Positions 53,207-62,547 of a DNA stretch of 64,000 nt are shown piece after piece. The DNA lies in assembly GCF_006494425.1 (NCBI RefSeq), contig NZ_VHIV01000006.1:1-64000 (forward strand), read 5' to 3'. The notes beneath the pieces are model-generated. The model saw only the letters and a program-made list of their open reading frames with translations, had not been told where the DNA came from and did not search any database. Position 1 is the first letter of the stretch, and every line of letters begins with the position of its first letter. The translations under genes and the position numbers were made by a program. The DNA comes from Bacillus dicomae (GTDB taxonomy: Bacteria; Bacillota; Bacilli; Bacillales; Bacillaceae_G).

Positions 53207-55606
53207 TTAACGTTTAATCCAAACAGCGCCTGCCGATTTATCTTCTGCCTGTCCAACAACTTGGAATTTAAGTCCAAGGTTTGGAACTTTTCTTCCTGCG
53301 TCTGCAATTTGCTTGTTACTATATACTTTTGAATCATCAAAAGTTGTAACACCTTGTAATCCAGAATAGTTAAACTGACCACGTGTGAATGAATTTACAC
53401 TCCATGCTGGTGTTTTATCAAATGAAAATGCAGCATCTGCAATTTGCATGCCCGTATTACCGTATGCTGGTTTTCCGTTTAAATTACCAACTAGCGCTTC
53501 TGGATGAGAATCTACAACACCCAGGAATCCTTCACCTGGATGCACCCCAACCCAGTTATCTTTGAAGCTATCATCTGCATACCAAACGACAAGACCTGTA
53601 TTATACACTGGACCTTTTCCTGCTTTTAAACCATTATCTGATCCCGCATAGTTTCTCCACTCTAAGTAGTAATAATGAGCTTTCTTCTCTGTCCCATCAG
53701 AAACAACAAAACCATTTACATTCATTTTAGACTGTCCTTCTACATCATCAGAAAATACAACTTGTCCATCAACAGTTACATTTACATTGTCCATCGCAAA
53801 ACCTTTATATGTTACAGCCGGATCTGTAATATAGTCGAATTGTAGTTTCACTTTTTTGCCTTTAAATTGACTTAAATCATATGATTTATCAATCCATTTC
53901 CCATCTGTTGTATCTTTATCTCCTTGGACTACTTTCTCCCCAAGTCTATCAATTAATGTTTTCGTTCCATCTTCTGTTACTGCATGTACTTCGACGAAAT
54001 CGCACTCTGCTTCTAACTCATAATTTGCTTTATAATCGAATTTTGCATTTATTCCTTTCGTTAAATCAAAGAATGGTGTCTCTAACGTTGTATGCATATC
54101 ATCGCCTCTTGTACTATAATATGCATGCTTTCCAAACTCCGGTTTAATCGTTTCAACACTTTTACCTGGTAAGTTAACACGTACAACGCCTGGACGATTT
54201 GATTTTGTAACACTTTGATCAATATATGTAGGAACTCCCACACCACTCTTAATTTTATCGTAATCTACTTCTAATATTTTTGCCCAGTTGCCACCCATAT
54301 TCTTTTGTAAGAAATCTTTATTTTGTGGTGAAAAACTAGTCGGCTCTGTTCCTGCGATTTTCCCTGTCCAACTACCTCCACTCATTAATGACCAAGCTTC
54401 GACTGGTGAACCATTTCCAGTATATTTCGTGTCATATTCATCTGGTAATCCAAGATCATGTCCAAATTCATGTGCAAACACACCTACAGCTCCATCTTCT
54501 GGTTCAATTGTGTAATCATGTGCTGCTACTTTACCACCAAAGTAATCTACCTTTGATTTCGTACCTTCAATCGCTACTGGATCTACTGCTAATTTTGAAC
54601 GATGTGACCAGATCGCATCATCACCTAATTTACCGCCACCAGCTTCTTGACCAACACCAGCATGGATTACCATTAAATGATCAATTACACCGTCAGGTTC
54701 ATTTTGATTCCCGTCTCCGTTTGTATCATATCTATCAAATTGATCAAACTGGGATAAATCTAGTCCTTTCTCAGCAGCTGCATGCAAAGCTTCTTTCACT
54801 AAATCACGTGCACCTTTTGGACCTTTATTATCGTGACCACTGCTACCATCAGCTCCATAATCAGATGCTTTTCCTGGAACAGTTAGCCACTCCGTTACAT
54901 ATCCATCTGTCGTATAACTTCCGCCAGACTGCTCTTCATAATATTGTTTAAACGTTTTTACTTTCGAACCATCAAATAACGTGTATGGTTCGTTACCAAA
55001 TAACATCTTTTGATAATGCTCTCTACTAAAGTCATTCGAATACATATACCCTGGTGTTTGATCAATATTATTATGTTTATAATCACTAAATTCAACGAGC
55101 AATACTAATACTTTATCAGTTCGAACAGATCCCTTATACGGCGCTTGCTTTGCTTTAGAAGTTGGGACTTGTCCATTCAACTGTTTTTTATTTGGTTCTG
55201 GCTTTTGCTCAGGGCTAACATTTTTTTCAGGTTTCTTTACCTTTTCCTTTTCTTCCATTTTTTTCTCTTTTACTTTTTTCACGAAATCAGATGCCTCTTT
55301 AGCAGTATCCGCTGGAAGAATTTCTTTATTCGCCTGATCCCCTTGTTTCTTTTCAATATACTTTTCTACAGCTTTTTTCGTTTCTTCTTTAGAAGATGCG
55401 GGATTAATTGTTCCCCTTTCTTTCAACGCTTCCGCTAAACGGTCTTCTTGAATTAAATTGTAATCAATTGGTGTTGTAGATACATTGTCTTTCTCTTTTG
55501 CTGGCGTTTCTGCGTATGCTAATGGAGCACTCATTACAGATGTGCATCCGATAATTGCCGCAATTGCTAATGATGATAACACTTTAAAAGGCGCTTTTCT
55601 TCTCAT
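53207..55606 (-). CDS. inhA2: Immune inhibitor A metalloprotease (InhA2)
   Basis: 799 residues, M6 family. Signal peptide ([26 protein letters not shown]), Lys/Glu-rich propeptide (about 35-160), catalytic domain with zinc motif HEFGH at residues 379-383, and a C-terminal beta-rich part with MAM/VEG-like segments. Secreted; InhA proteases degrade antimicrobial peptides and host matrix proteins. Among the group paralogues, position near plcB/sph and the rbs operon points to InhA2, the PlcR-dependent one. ATG follows AAAAGGAGAG. Both flanks carry a bcr1-like repeat. Confidence 0.93.
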   Translation of the reverse strand: MRRKAPFKVLSSLAIAAIIGCTSVMSAPLAYAETPAKEKDNVSTTPIDYNLIQEDRLAEALKERGTINPASSKEETKKAVEKYIEKKQGDQANKEILPADTAKEASDFVKKVKEKKMEEKEKVKKPEKNVSPEQKPEPNKKQLNGQVPTSKAKQAPYKGSVRTDKVLVLLVEFSDYKHNNIDQTPGYMYSNDFSREHYQKMLFGNEPYTLFDGSKVKTFKQYYEEQSGGSYTTDGYVTEWLTVPGKASDYGADGSSGHDNKGPKGARDLVKEALHAAAEKGLDLSQFDQFDRYDTNGDGNQNEPDGVIDHLMVIHAGVGQEAGGGKLGDDAIWSHRSKLAVDPVAIEGTKSKVDYFGGKVAAHDYTIEPEDGAVGVFAHEFGHDLGLPDEYDTKYTGNGSPVEAWSLMSGGSWTGKIAGTEPTSFSPQNKDFLQKNMGGNWAKILEVDYDKIKSGVGVPTYIDQSVTKSNRPGVVRVNLPGKSVETIKPEFGKHAYYSTRGDDMHTTLETPFFDLTKGINAKFDYKANYELEAECDFVEVHAVTEDGTKTLIDRLGEKVVQGDKDTTDGKWIDKSYDLSQFKGKKVKLQFDYITDPAVTYKGFAMDNVNVTVDGQVVFSDDVEGQSKMNVNGFVVSDGTEKKAHYYYLEWRNYAGSDNGLKAGKGPVYNTGLVVWYADDSFKDNWVGVHPGEGFLGVVDSHPEALVGNLNGKPAYGNTGMQIADAAFSFDKTPAWSVNSFTRGQFNYSGLQGVTTFDDSKVYSNKQIADAGRKVPNLGLKFQVVGQAEDKSAGAVWIKR

Positions 55607-55687
55607 TCTATTTCTCTCCTTTTATAAAACTTAAAATTCAGATAAATAAGTGCATTTAAATCAAAAGCTCTACTTTCTTCCCTCCCT

Positions 55688-55846
55688 ATATAAAGTGAAA
55701 CTTTAATCAGTGGGGAGTTTGTTCATCCCCACTGATTATTAGTTGAACCAATCGGGCATTTACGGGCAGTTGATTTCCCACCTAACTTCTTTGCCCCAAC
55801 TGAATTTTGAGGTGGGAGTCTTACTGACCGTTAATGCGGGACAAAA
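55688..55846 (+). repeat. bcr1-like interspersed repeat (copy B), in the inhA2 leader
   Basis: Starts ATAAAGTGAAACTTTAATCA, with inverted pairs AGTGGGGA/TCCCCACT and TCCCACCT/AGGTGGGA, and ends GTTAATGCGGGACAAA; terminal ATAAA/ACAAA. Same orientation as copy A, 2.9 kb away, with inhA2 in between. It lies about 80 bases upstream of the inhA2 start codon, on the untranslated leader. Confidence 0.8.
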
Positions 55847-55847
55847 A

Positions 55848-55892
55848 GGCATAATTCTATAAACATTAAGCTTTCTGTTATAGAATCATGCC
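55848..55892 (-). terminator. Terminator-like hairpin between PlcR box and inhA2
   Basis: GGCATGATTCTATAA / TTATAGAATTATGCC (one mismatch), followed on the minus strand by five T residues, which run into repeat copy B. It would stop transcription from the PlcR-box side before inhA2 unless read through. Confidence 0.65.
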
Positions 55893-55996
55893 CTCCAGTT
55901 TTCTGGTCAGACCCTCTATCTGTCTATATCAAAATATGAAAAATAAAGAGTGATTTGTATATATTAAATAGTTTATATAACAAATTTAAAAGACAA

Positions 55997-56012
55997 TATG
56001 CAAAATTGCATG
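55997..56012 (-). promoter_or_regulatory. PlcR box upstream of inhA2 (one mismatch)
   Basis: Plus-strand TATGCAAAATTGCATG matches TATGNANNNNTNCATA except for the last base. It is 391 bases from the inhA2 start, between talC and the repeat. InhA2 is known as a PlcR-dependent gene, which supports function. Confidence 0.7.
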
Positions 56013-56028
56013 AAAATTCTTTTAAATA

Positions 56029-56063
56029 AAAAAGAATCCTAGTCAATTAAACTAGGATTCTTG
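56029..56063 (-). terminator. Terminator of the rbs-talC operon
   Basis: AAGAATCCTAGT / ACTAGGATTCTT hairpin with minus-strand T-run. Confidence 0.85.
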
Positions 56064-56071
56064 ATTTTCTA

Positions 56072-56719
56072 TTATTTTTCTTGTGTTTTTTCCCAATCAG
56101 CTAAGAATTTCTCAATTCCTTGATCTGTTAATGGGTGCTTCACTAATGAAGCAATTACGTTTGCTGGGATTGTTGCAATATGTGAACCGTTTAATGCTGC
56201 TTCTGTTACGTGAACGCTGTGACGTACAGATGCTGCGATAATTTCTGTTTCAATGCCATGAATTGCAAAGATTTCTGCGATTTGGCGAATCAGGTCCATA
56301 CCGTTATGACCGATATCGTCTAAGCGACCTAAGAATGGTGAAACATATGTTGCACCAGCACGAGCTGCAAGTAATGCTTGAACTGCTGAGAATACTAATG
56401 TAACGTTTGTACGAATTCCTAAGTCAGAGAATGCTTTTACTGCTTTTAAACCTTCTGTTGTCATCGGAACTTTTACAACAACGTTTGGAGCAATTTTCGC
56501 TAATTCTTTTCCTTCTTCGATCATTTTATCCGCCTCTAAGCTAATTACTTCTGCACTTACAGGACCTTCGACAACGCTGCAAATTTCACGAATGCGCTCG
56601 TGGAAATCTACGCCTTCTTTTGCTACAAGTGATGGATTTGTCGTTACTCCAGCTAATACGCCTAATGCATTTGCCTCTTTAATTTCGTTAATGTTTGCTG
56701 TATCAATAAAGAATTTCAT
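56072..56719 (-). CDS. Transaldolase-like / fructose-6-phosphate aldolase (TalC)
   Basis: 215 residues, short transaldolase subfamily. N-terminus [12 protein letters not shown] and the Schiff-base lysine in [11 protein letters not shown] (about residue 84). Long transaldolases exceed 300 residues, so this is the small decameric type. Encoded 34 bases after rbsB, so ribose entering via rbs can feed the non-oxidative pentose phosphate pathway. Ribosome site GGAAGGAAG. Whether it acts as transaldolase or F6P aldolase cannot be told from sequence alone. Confidence 0.85.
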   Translation of the reverse strand: MKFFIDTANINEIKEANALGVLAGVTTNPSLVAKEGVDFHERIREICSVVEGPVSAEVISLEADKMIEEGKELAKIAPNVVVKVPMTTEGLKAVKAFSDLGIRTNVTLVFSAVQALLAARAGATYVSPFLGRLDDIGHNGMDLIRQIAEIFAIHGIETEIIAASVRHSVHVTEAALNGSHIATIPANVIASLVKHPLTDQGIEKFLADWEKTQEK

Positions 56720-56753
56720 TTGTTATTCTTCCTTCCTAATTTTCATTTTATAT

Positions 56754-57680
56754 TTATTTGTTTTTCTTAATAAGCTCTAATTCAATCGGAATAGATTTCT
56801 CCACTTTTTTACCTTGCGTGATCTCTTTTGCTGTTTGCATCGCCTTCTCCCCGATTAATTCCGGTTTTTGAGCAACTGTTGCAGCCATACGCCCATCTTT
56901 AACCGCTTTTACAGCATCTTCTGTTGCATCAAACCCAACAACGACTACATCCGTTTTTCCAGCAGACTTCAATGCTTCAAGTGCACCTAATGCCATCTCG
57001 TCGTTATGCGCAAATACGGCTTTAATATCACCATTTGCTTGCAAAATGTTTTCCATAACGGATAATCCTTTTGCTCTATCAAAATCAGCTGCTTGTTTTG
57101 CAACTACTTTTAAAGACTTATCAGCTACATTATGGAATCCTTTCCCGCGCTCACGAGCAGCAGAAGAGCCTGGAATTCCTTCTAATTCAGCAACATTTGC
57201 TCCCTCGCCAACTAATTCACGAATATAATCACTAGCCATTTGACCACCTTCAATATTATTAGAGGCAATGTGAGAAACAACCTTACCTGAATTTGCAACG
57301 CGGTCTACTGTAATAACAGGGACATTCGCTGCATTTGCCGCACTTACTGCTGAAGCAACAGCATCTGAATCAGTTGGATTAATAACAACTACATCGACAC
57401 CTTTTTGAATTAAATCTTCAACATCATTTGTTTGCTTTGCTGCATCATTTTGTGCATCAACAGCAATCAATTCAATGCCGCTTTCTTTCGCCTTCTTTTC
57501 TGCTCCTTTTTTCAAAGTTACAAAAAATGGATTATTTAAAGTTGAAACAGAGAATCCAACTTTAATAGTTTTATTTCGACCTTTATCGCTAGAATCCTTT
57601 GCCCATTCTGGTGGTTCCATTGAACAACCAGCAGTAATGACCATAATACATGCAACGAGTATAAGTAACCATTTCTTCAT
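56754..57680 (-). CDS. rbsB: Ribose-binding lipoprotein RbsB
   Basis: 308 residues from the ATG behind GGAGGGA; the ORF can be extended five codons into rbsC but without a ribosome site. Lipobox TAGCSMEPP. Periplasmic-binding-protein type 1 fold with FSVSTLNNPFFVTLKKGAE and GVDVVVINPTDSDAV, as in E. coli and B. subtilis RbsB. Captures ribose for RbsAC. Confidence 0.93.
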   Translation of the reverse strand: MKKWLLILVACIMVITAGCSMEPPEWAKDSSDKGRNKTIKVGFSVSTLNNPFFVTLKKGAEKKAKESGIELIAVDAQNDAAKQTNDVEDLIQKGVDVVVINPTDSDAVASAVSAANAANVPVITVDRVANSGKVVSHIASNNIEGGQMASDYIRELVGEGANVAELEGIPGSSAARERGKGFHNVADKSLKVVAKQAADFDRAKGLSVMENILQANGDIKAVFAHNDEMALGALEALKSAGKTDVVVVGFDATEDAVKAVKDGRMAATVAQKPELIGEKAMQTAKEITQGKKVEKSIPIELELIKKNK

Positions 57681-57694
57681 GAACTGTCCCTCCA

Positions 57695-58630
57695 TTACGC
57701 TTCTTTTCGGCGATCAATTAATACAGCTAGTAAGATTACAAGTCCTTTTACAACTTGTTGGAAGAAAGAAGATACACCTAATAAATTTAAACCGTTATTT
57801 AGTACACCGATAATTAGTACACCGATGAATGTACCAACAATCCATCCTCTTCCCCCAGAAAGACTTGTTCCACCTAATACAACTGCTGCAATTGCATCTA
57901 ATTCGTAAGAAGTACCTGCAGTCGGCTGTGCAGAATCTAGTCGTGATGTTAAGACAATACCTGCAAGCGCTGCCAAAATTCCGGAAAGACCGTAAATCAT
58001 TACTTTAATTCTCGTAACATTAATACCTGATAGTGCTGCTGCTTCTTCATTTCCACCAATTGCAAATGTACGACGGCCAAATGTCGTTTTCTTCAAAATG
58101 AAGTACAGTACTGCGAAAGCGATCATCATTGTAACAGCTGGTACCGGAATACCAAGAAAATAACCGCGGCCAAACATTTGGAACATTAAATGATCACCAA
58201 GACCAGTGATCGGACGTCCGTCCATATAAACAAGCGTCAACCCACGAAAAATAGTCATTGTTGCTAAAGTTGCAATAAATGGAGCTACTTTTCCTTTCGC
58301 AATGATGATACCGTTTACAATTCCCATTACAAGACCTGCTAATAGTCCAACTGCCATTGCAAGGAACGGATCCATGCCACTTGCCATCATTCCAGCAACA
58401 AGTGCACTTGATAATGCTAAAATAGAACCTACCGATAAGTCAATACCCCCTGTTAAAATTACAAAGGTCATTCCGAATGCAATAAGCGCATTAATCGATA
58501 CTTGACGCAGTATATTAAATAAATTTGGAATTTCAATGAACGCTGGATTTAAAGCTGTAATTACGACGATAATTAATACTAAACCGATTAAAGAACCGAG
58601 TTGTTGTAATACATTCCCCTTCTTAGCCAT
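57695..58630 (-). CDS. rbsC: Ribose ABC transporter permease RbsC
   Basis: 311 residues, about ten helices, sugar-permease family motif GGIDLSVGSILALSSALVAGM and the coupling-loop region GGNEEAAALSGINV. Forms the ribose channel with RbsA. Starts directly after the rbsA stop, with GGGGGAGAG. Confidence 0.94.
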   Translation of the reverse strand: MAKKGNVLQQLGSLIGLVLIIVVITALNPAFIEIPNLFNILRQVSINALIAFGMTFVILTGGIDLSVGSILALSSALVAGMMASGMDPFLAMAVGLLAGLVMGIVNGIIIAKGKVAPFIATLATMTIFRGLTLVYMDGRPITGLGDHLMFQMFGRGYFLGIPVPAVTMMIAFAVLYFILKKTTFGRRTFAIGGNEEAAALSGINVTRIKVMIYGLSGILAALAGIVLTSRLDSAQPTAGTSYELDAIAAVVLGGTSLSGGRGWIVGTFIGVLIIGVLNNGLNLLGVSSFFQQVVKGLVILLAVLIDRRKEA

Positions 58631-58632
58631 CC

Positions 58633-60117
58633 TTACTCTCCCCCTGTAGCTAGTGCCATAATAGACTCTTGTGATGCCTCATCTTTCCCTAAAATGCCGC
58701 CGACTTTTCCTTCATGAATAACAAGAACTCGATCACTCATCCCTAAAACTTCCGGAAGCTCAGATGATACCATAATAACGGCATCGCCTTGCTCTGTAAG
58801 CTTGTTCATAATAGAGTAAATTTCTTTTTTCGCTCCAACATCAACACCCCTTGTTGGCTCATCTAAAATGAGTAACTGTGGGTGGATACCTAACCATTTT
58901 GCAATAACAACTTTTTGCTGATTTCCACCAGAAAGAGATTTCACCGCTTGCTCTCCACTAGCTGCTTTCACATTAAGAAGTTTCATCATGTCCGCTGTAA
59001 ACTGTTGTTCTAGTTCATTACTTAAGACACTTCCCTTTGAAAGACTTTCTAAATTCGGTAAAGCTAAATTTTCTCGAATTGAGAAATCTAACACTAATCC
59101 TTCAGATTTTCTATCCTCTGTAATGAAAGCTATTCTTTGTCTAATCGCATCTATCGGACTATCAATCTTTACTTCTTGTCCATTTATAAAAATTTGGCCC
59201 GAATCTAAAGGTTCATATCCAAATATCGCTTTCATAATATCTGTACGGCCAGCTCCCATCAAGCCTGCAACACCAAGAATTTCACCTTTTCGAACTTGAA
59301 ACGATACATTTTCAAACTTCCCTTTTTTCGTACCATTACGCATCTCAAAAATAACATCACCAATTTGACTATTTCGTTCTGGGTAACGTTCACCAATGCT
59401 GCGCCCCACCATCATACTCACTACTTCATCAAATGATGTTTCCGGAATGGATCTCTTTCCGACGTATTCCCCATCACGTAAAATCGTAATAGCATCACAT
59501 ATTGAAAAAATTTCTTCCATTCGGTGTGAGATATAAACGAACGAAACGCCTTCTTTACGTAATTTATTAATGACAGTAAACAACGTTTCAATTTCACGAT
59601 CTGTTAATGCAGCAGTAGGTTCATCCATAATAATAACGCTCGCGTTTGTCATTAACGCTTTCGCAATTTCGATAATTTGCTGTTGTCCAACCGATAACTC
59701 TCCTGCTAACATAGCGCCTTTTACATGTAATCCTAATTCTGCTAGTTGCTGCTGCGCAATCGCATTCATTTGACGCGTACGTAAAATACCTGTCTTCCCA
59801 TACATTAACTCTTTACCGAGAAACATATTTTCAGCTACTGTTAAATTCGATAATATATTCAATTCTTGATGTATAAATGCAATACCGTACTCTTCTGCTT
59901 CTTTCGCATTTTTAAAAGTTCGTTCTTGCCCATCAATCGTGATTGTTCCACCATCTCTTTTGTATACACCTGTTAAAATTTTCATGAGCGTTGATTTACC
60001 CGCTCCATTTTCCCCCATCAATGCATGGACTTCTCCTGCTTCAATCATAAACTGTGCATTCTTCAAAACAGAATTACCATTGAACGCTTTTGAAATGTTT
60101 TTCATTTCAATATGCAT
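58633..60117 (-). CDS. rbsA: Ribose ABC transporter ATPase RbsA
   Basis: 494 residues starting MHIEM, as in B. subtilis. Two fused ABC domains: Walker [10 protein letters not shown] (Lys41) with LSVGQQQ and Walker [13 protein letters not shown] in the first; the second has a degenerate Walker A (GLMGAGRTD) but LSGGNQQK and [11 protein letters not shown], as usual for sugar importers of this type. Powers ribose import. Confidence 0.94.
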   Translation of the reverse strand: MHIEMKNISKAFNGNSVLKNAQFMIEAGEVHALMGENGAGKSTLMKILTGVYKRDGGTITIDGQERTFKNAKEAEEYGIAFIHQELNILSNLTVAENMFLGKELMYGKTGILRTRQMNAIAQQQLAELGLHVKGAMLAGELSVGQQQIIEIAKALMTNASVIIMDEPTAALTDREIETLFTVINKLRKEGVSFVYISHRMEEIFSICDAITILRDGEYVGKRSIPETSFDEVVSMMVGRSIGERYPERNSQIGDVIFEMRNGTKKGKFENVSFQVRKGEILGVAGLMGAGRTDIMKAIFGYEPLDSGQIFINGQEVKIDSPIDAIRQRIAFITEDRKSEGLVLDFSIRENLALPNLESLSKGSVLSNELEQQFTADMMKLLNVKAASGEQAVKSLSGGNQQKVVIAKWLGIHPQLLILDEPTRGVDVGAKKEIYSIMNKLTEQGDAVIMVSSELPEVLGMSDRVLVIHEGKVGGILGKDEASQESIMALATGGE

Positions 60118-60135
60118 TCTCATCACTTCCCTTTA

Positions 60136-60531
60136 TTAAAAAATCACGCCTGCATGTAAAATTACATTGGCATAAGGCGTAGCCTCGCCTGTACGAATAA
60201 CTGCCTTCGCTTTCTTTGTATGCTCTTTAAATCGTTCATGAGATACATATTCAAATACTGGCTCTATTAATTTTAGTTCGATCTCTTTATTTACTTCCAC
60301 ATTATTGTTAATGATCTCTTCTGCTAACGTCACTTTTTCAATTGCCATATCATCAGCTACCACTTGCAATACATCTAAAAAGCTAGGTTTTCCAATCTCA
60401 ACAGCTAAATCAATTCGTTTTACTCCGTCAGGGATCGGTAACCCGCAATCAGCAATTACAATCGTATCTGTATGCCCGAGTGAAGCAAGGACTGATGCAA
60501 TCTCACTGTTTAGTACACCATGCTTTTTCAT
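60136..60531 (-). CDS. rbsD: D-ribose pyranase RbsD
   Basis: 131 residues, RbsD/FucU family with the catalytic His20 region [20 protein letters not shown]. Converts beta-pyranose to furanose ribose, the form RbsK uses. Starts within the rbsK stop (ATGA overlap). Confidence 0.94.
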   Translation of the reverse strand: MKKHGVLNSEIASVLASLGHTDTIVIADCGLPIPDGVKRIDLAVEIGKPSFLDVLQVVADDMAIEKVTLAEEIINNNVEVNKEIELKLIEPVFEYVSHERFKEHTKKAKAVIRTGEATPYANVILHAGVIF

Positions 60532-61424
60532 CCGACAATCACCTGCACTTCACGTACTTTATCTCTCGTTGGCATACCGCCCTGTGCCCCAAGCTTCGTT
60601 ACAGAAAGACCACCAGCAATATTCGCAAAACGAATTGCTTTTTGAAGTGTTTCTCCTTCAGAAAGCGCAACTGCTAATGCACCATTAAATGTATCACCAG
60701 CTCCCGTCGTATCTACTACATCAACAGCAATGCTAGGAACATGTACAATCTCCGTACCATTATGGAAACGCACACCGTTAGAACCTTCTGTCATCAATAG
60801 TTTATTTGGATATTTAGCCAATAAATCTTCAATTGGTGATGTGAAATCATCTAATACGATGCGGCACTCATGTTCATTTGGCGTAATATAAGTTGCCTTT
60901 TCTAAAACATCTTCTGATAGCGCTTGTGCTGGCGCTGGATTTAACATAACCGGTATTTTGTGCTCCTCACAAATAGCCAATACATATTTTACTGTTTCAA
61001 GTGGAATCTCTAGTTGAAGAACAACCATATCTGCTTTTATAAGAAGATCTTTTGAACGATCTACAACAGACTCATTTACAAGAGCATTCGCCCCTTGCAC
61101 GACAACAATACTGTTATCCTCTTCTGCTAAAACGATATGAGCAATTCCTGTCGCCGTATCTGTAACCGGTACCACATAGTCGATAAAAACGTGTTCGTTC
61201 TCTAAATTTTGCCTAACTACCGTTCCATAATTATCGTTTCCTACCGCCCCAACCATAGCTACATTTGCGCCTAATCTAGCTGCAGCAACTGCTTGGTTCG
61301 CCCCTTTTCCACCTGGAATTGTATGAAACGCTTCACCAATTACTGTTTCTCCTGCTTTCGGCCGTTTTTTTGAAACAGCCACTAAGTCCATTGAAATACT
61401 TCCTACTACTGCAATATTTGGCAT
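60528..61424 (-). CDS. rbsK: Ribokinase RbsK
   Basis: 298 residues, PfkB family. Sugar-binding [15 protein letters not shown] and the ATP/catalytic motif [13 protein letters not shown]. Phosphorylates ribose to ribose-5-phosphate. Ribosome site AAGGAGAGG; overlaps rbsD by four bases. Confidence 0.95.
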   Translation of the reverse strand: MPNIAVVGSISMDLVAVSKKRPKAGETVIGEAFHTIPGGKGANQAVAAARLGANVAMVGAVGNDNYGTVVRQNLENEHVFIDYVVPVTDTATGIAHIVLAEEDNSIVVVQGANALVNESVVDRSKDLLIKADMVVLQLEIPLETVKYVLAICEEHKIPVMLNPAPAQALSEDVLEKATYITPNEHECRIVLDDFTSPIEDLLAKYPNKLLMTEGSNGVRFHNGTEIVHVPSIAVDVVDTTGAGDTFNGALAVALSEGETLQKAIRFANIAGGLSVTKLGAQGGMPTRDKVREVQVIVG

Positions 61425-61437
61425 CTGTTTCCTCTCC

Positions 61438-62409
61438 TTATTTCGTTGTATTTCGTTCTATAATTTCAATCGGTAGACGATAATGTTTTTCTTCTAACGA
61501 AATGCCTTCCATCTGCTTTAAAAGTAACTCTGTCGCGATTTTCCCCATCTCATAAATTGGTTGGGCAACCGTCGTAATAGATGGATACATCATTTCCGTT
61601 AAAGAAATCCCATCAAATCCGATAATTTGTAAATCATCTGGAATAGAAATTCCCTTTTGCATTGCAGCTTTTACGATACCAATTGCAATCAAATCATTTC
61701 CAGCCACAATTCCATCAATATGCGGATACTCTTCTAATAATTCCACCGCTACACGTTCACTATTAGCTGGATCGAACGTACTCTCTGCAATCATATATGA
61801 AAGGTTATTTTGCGTAATAACATCTACAAAACCTTCAAAACGTTCATTCGCTGTACTCACATCACGCGGTCCGCGAATATGTGCAATATGTTTACAACCT
61901 TTATCTATTAACAGCCTTGTTGCGTCCTGGATCCCTGCATAGTTATCTGCATATACAGTAGGAATACGCTCATTAAACATGCGGTCAATTGCAACAACTG
62001 GAACAGATAAATTCATGTAATTAACACTATTTTGTGGATTCGTCGCTACAATAAATCCATCCACATTATTTTGTCTAAGTACATCAATATATTGTTTTTC
62101 TTTTTCTAAACTTTCATCAGAGTTACAAAGGACAACTGTATATCCTTGCTTATGTGCTACATCCTCTACGGCACGTGCAACTTCTGGAAAGAATGGATTC
62201 ACGATATTTGGAACAACTAAGCCAATTAAACGGGACTTTTTATTATACAGTGAACGCGCTACTGTACTAGGTTTATAATCTAGCATCTCAATTGCTCGCT
62301 CTACTTTCTTTAATGTATCTTCATGAACATATCCATTTTTGTTTAACACTCTGGAAACGGTCGCAACAGATACTCCCGCTAATTTTGCAACGTCTTTAAT
62401 CGTACTCAT
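61438..62409 (-). CDS. rbsR: LacI-family ribose repressor RbsR
   Basis: 323 residues. N-terminal LacI helix-turn-helix TIKDVAKLAGVSVATVSRVLN, then a ribose-binding-protein-like effector domain. First gene of its own operon rbsRKDACB-talC. Represses the operon in absence of ribose, probably by binding at the cre-like site or the palindrome in its promoter. Confidence 0.93.
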   Translation of the reverse strand: MSTIKDVAKLAGVSVATVSRVLNKNGYVHEDTLKKVERAIEMLDYKPSTVARSLYNKKSRLIGLVVPNIVNPFFPEVARAVEDVAHKQGYTVVLCNSDESLEKEKQYIDVLRQNNVDGFIVATNPQNSVNYMNLSVPVVAIDRMFNERIPTVYADNYAGIQDATRLLIDKGCKHIAHIRGPRDVSTANERFEGFVDVITQNNLSYMIAESTFDPANSERVAVELLEEYPHIDGIVAGNDLIAIGIVKAAMQKGISIPDDLQIIGFDGISLTEMMYPSITTVAQPIYEMGKIATELLLKQMEGISLEEKHYRLPIEIIERNTTK

Positions 62410-62429
62410 TTTCTTCCCTCTCCATTTCG

Positions 62430-62443
62430 TGTAACCGTTTACA
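62430..62443 (-). promoter_or_regulatory. cre-like operator of the rbs operon
   Basis: TGTAACCGTTTACA, an exact match to the cre consensus TGWAANCGNTNWCA, spanning the predicted +1 to +14. It may bind CcpA (carbon catabolite repression), RbsR, or both, since LacI-family operators look alike. Confidence 0.75.
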
Positions 62444-62449
62444 GAAAAT

Positions 62450-62478
62450 AATATAACGTATTTCTAGAAATACGTCAA
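62450..62478 (-). promoter_or_regulatory. Promoter of the rbs operon with palindromic spacer
   Basis: -35 TTGACG (62473-62478), 17-base spacer, -10 TATATT (62450-62455). The spacer is made of the 20-bp perfect palindrome ACGTATTTCTAGAAATACGT (62456-62475). Confidence 0.75.
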
Positions 62479-62512
62479 TCATTTCTCACGAAAAAGCTTT
62501 TAAGGTTATACT

Positions 62513-62546
62513 CAAAAAAAGCACCGCCATAAGGCGATGCTTTTTC
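62513..62546 (-). terminator. Terminator of the DHA2-family exporter gene
   Basis: AAAGCA-CC-GCC-ATAA-GGC-GA-TGCTTTTT hairpin following the stop codon at 62548. Confidence 0.7.
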
Positions 62547-62547
62547 A

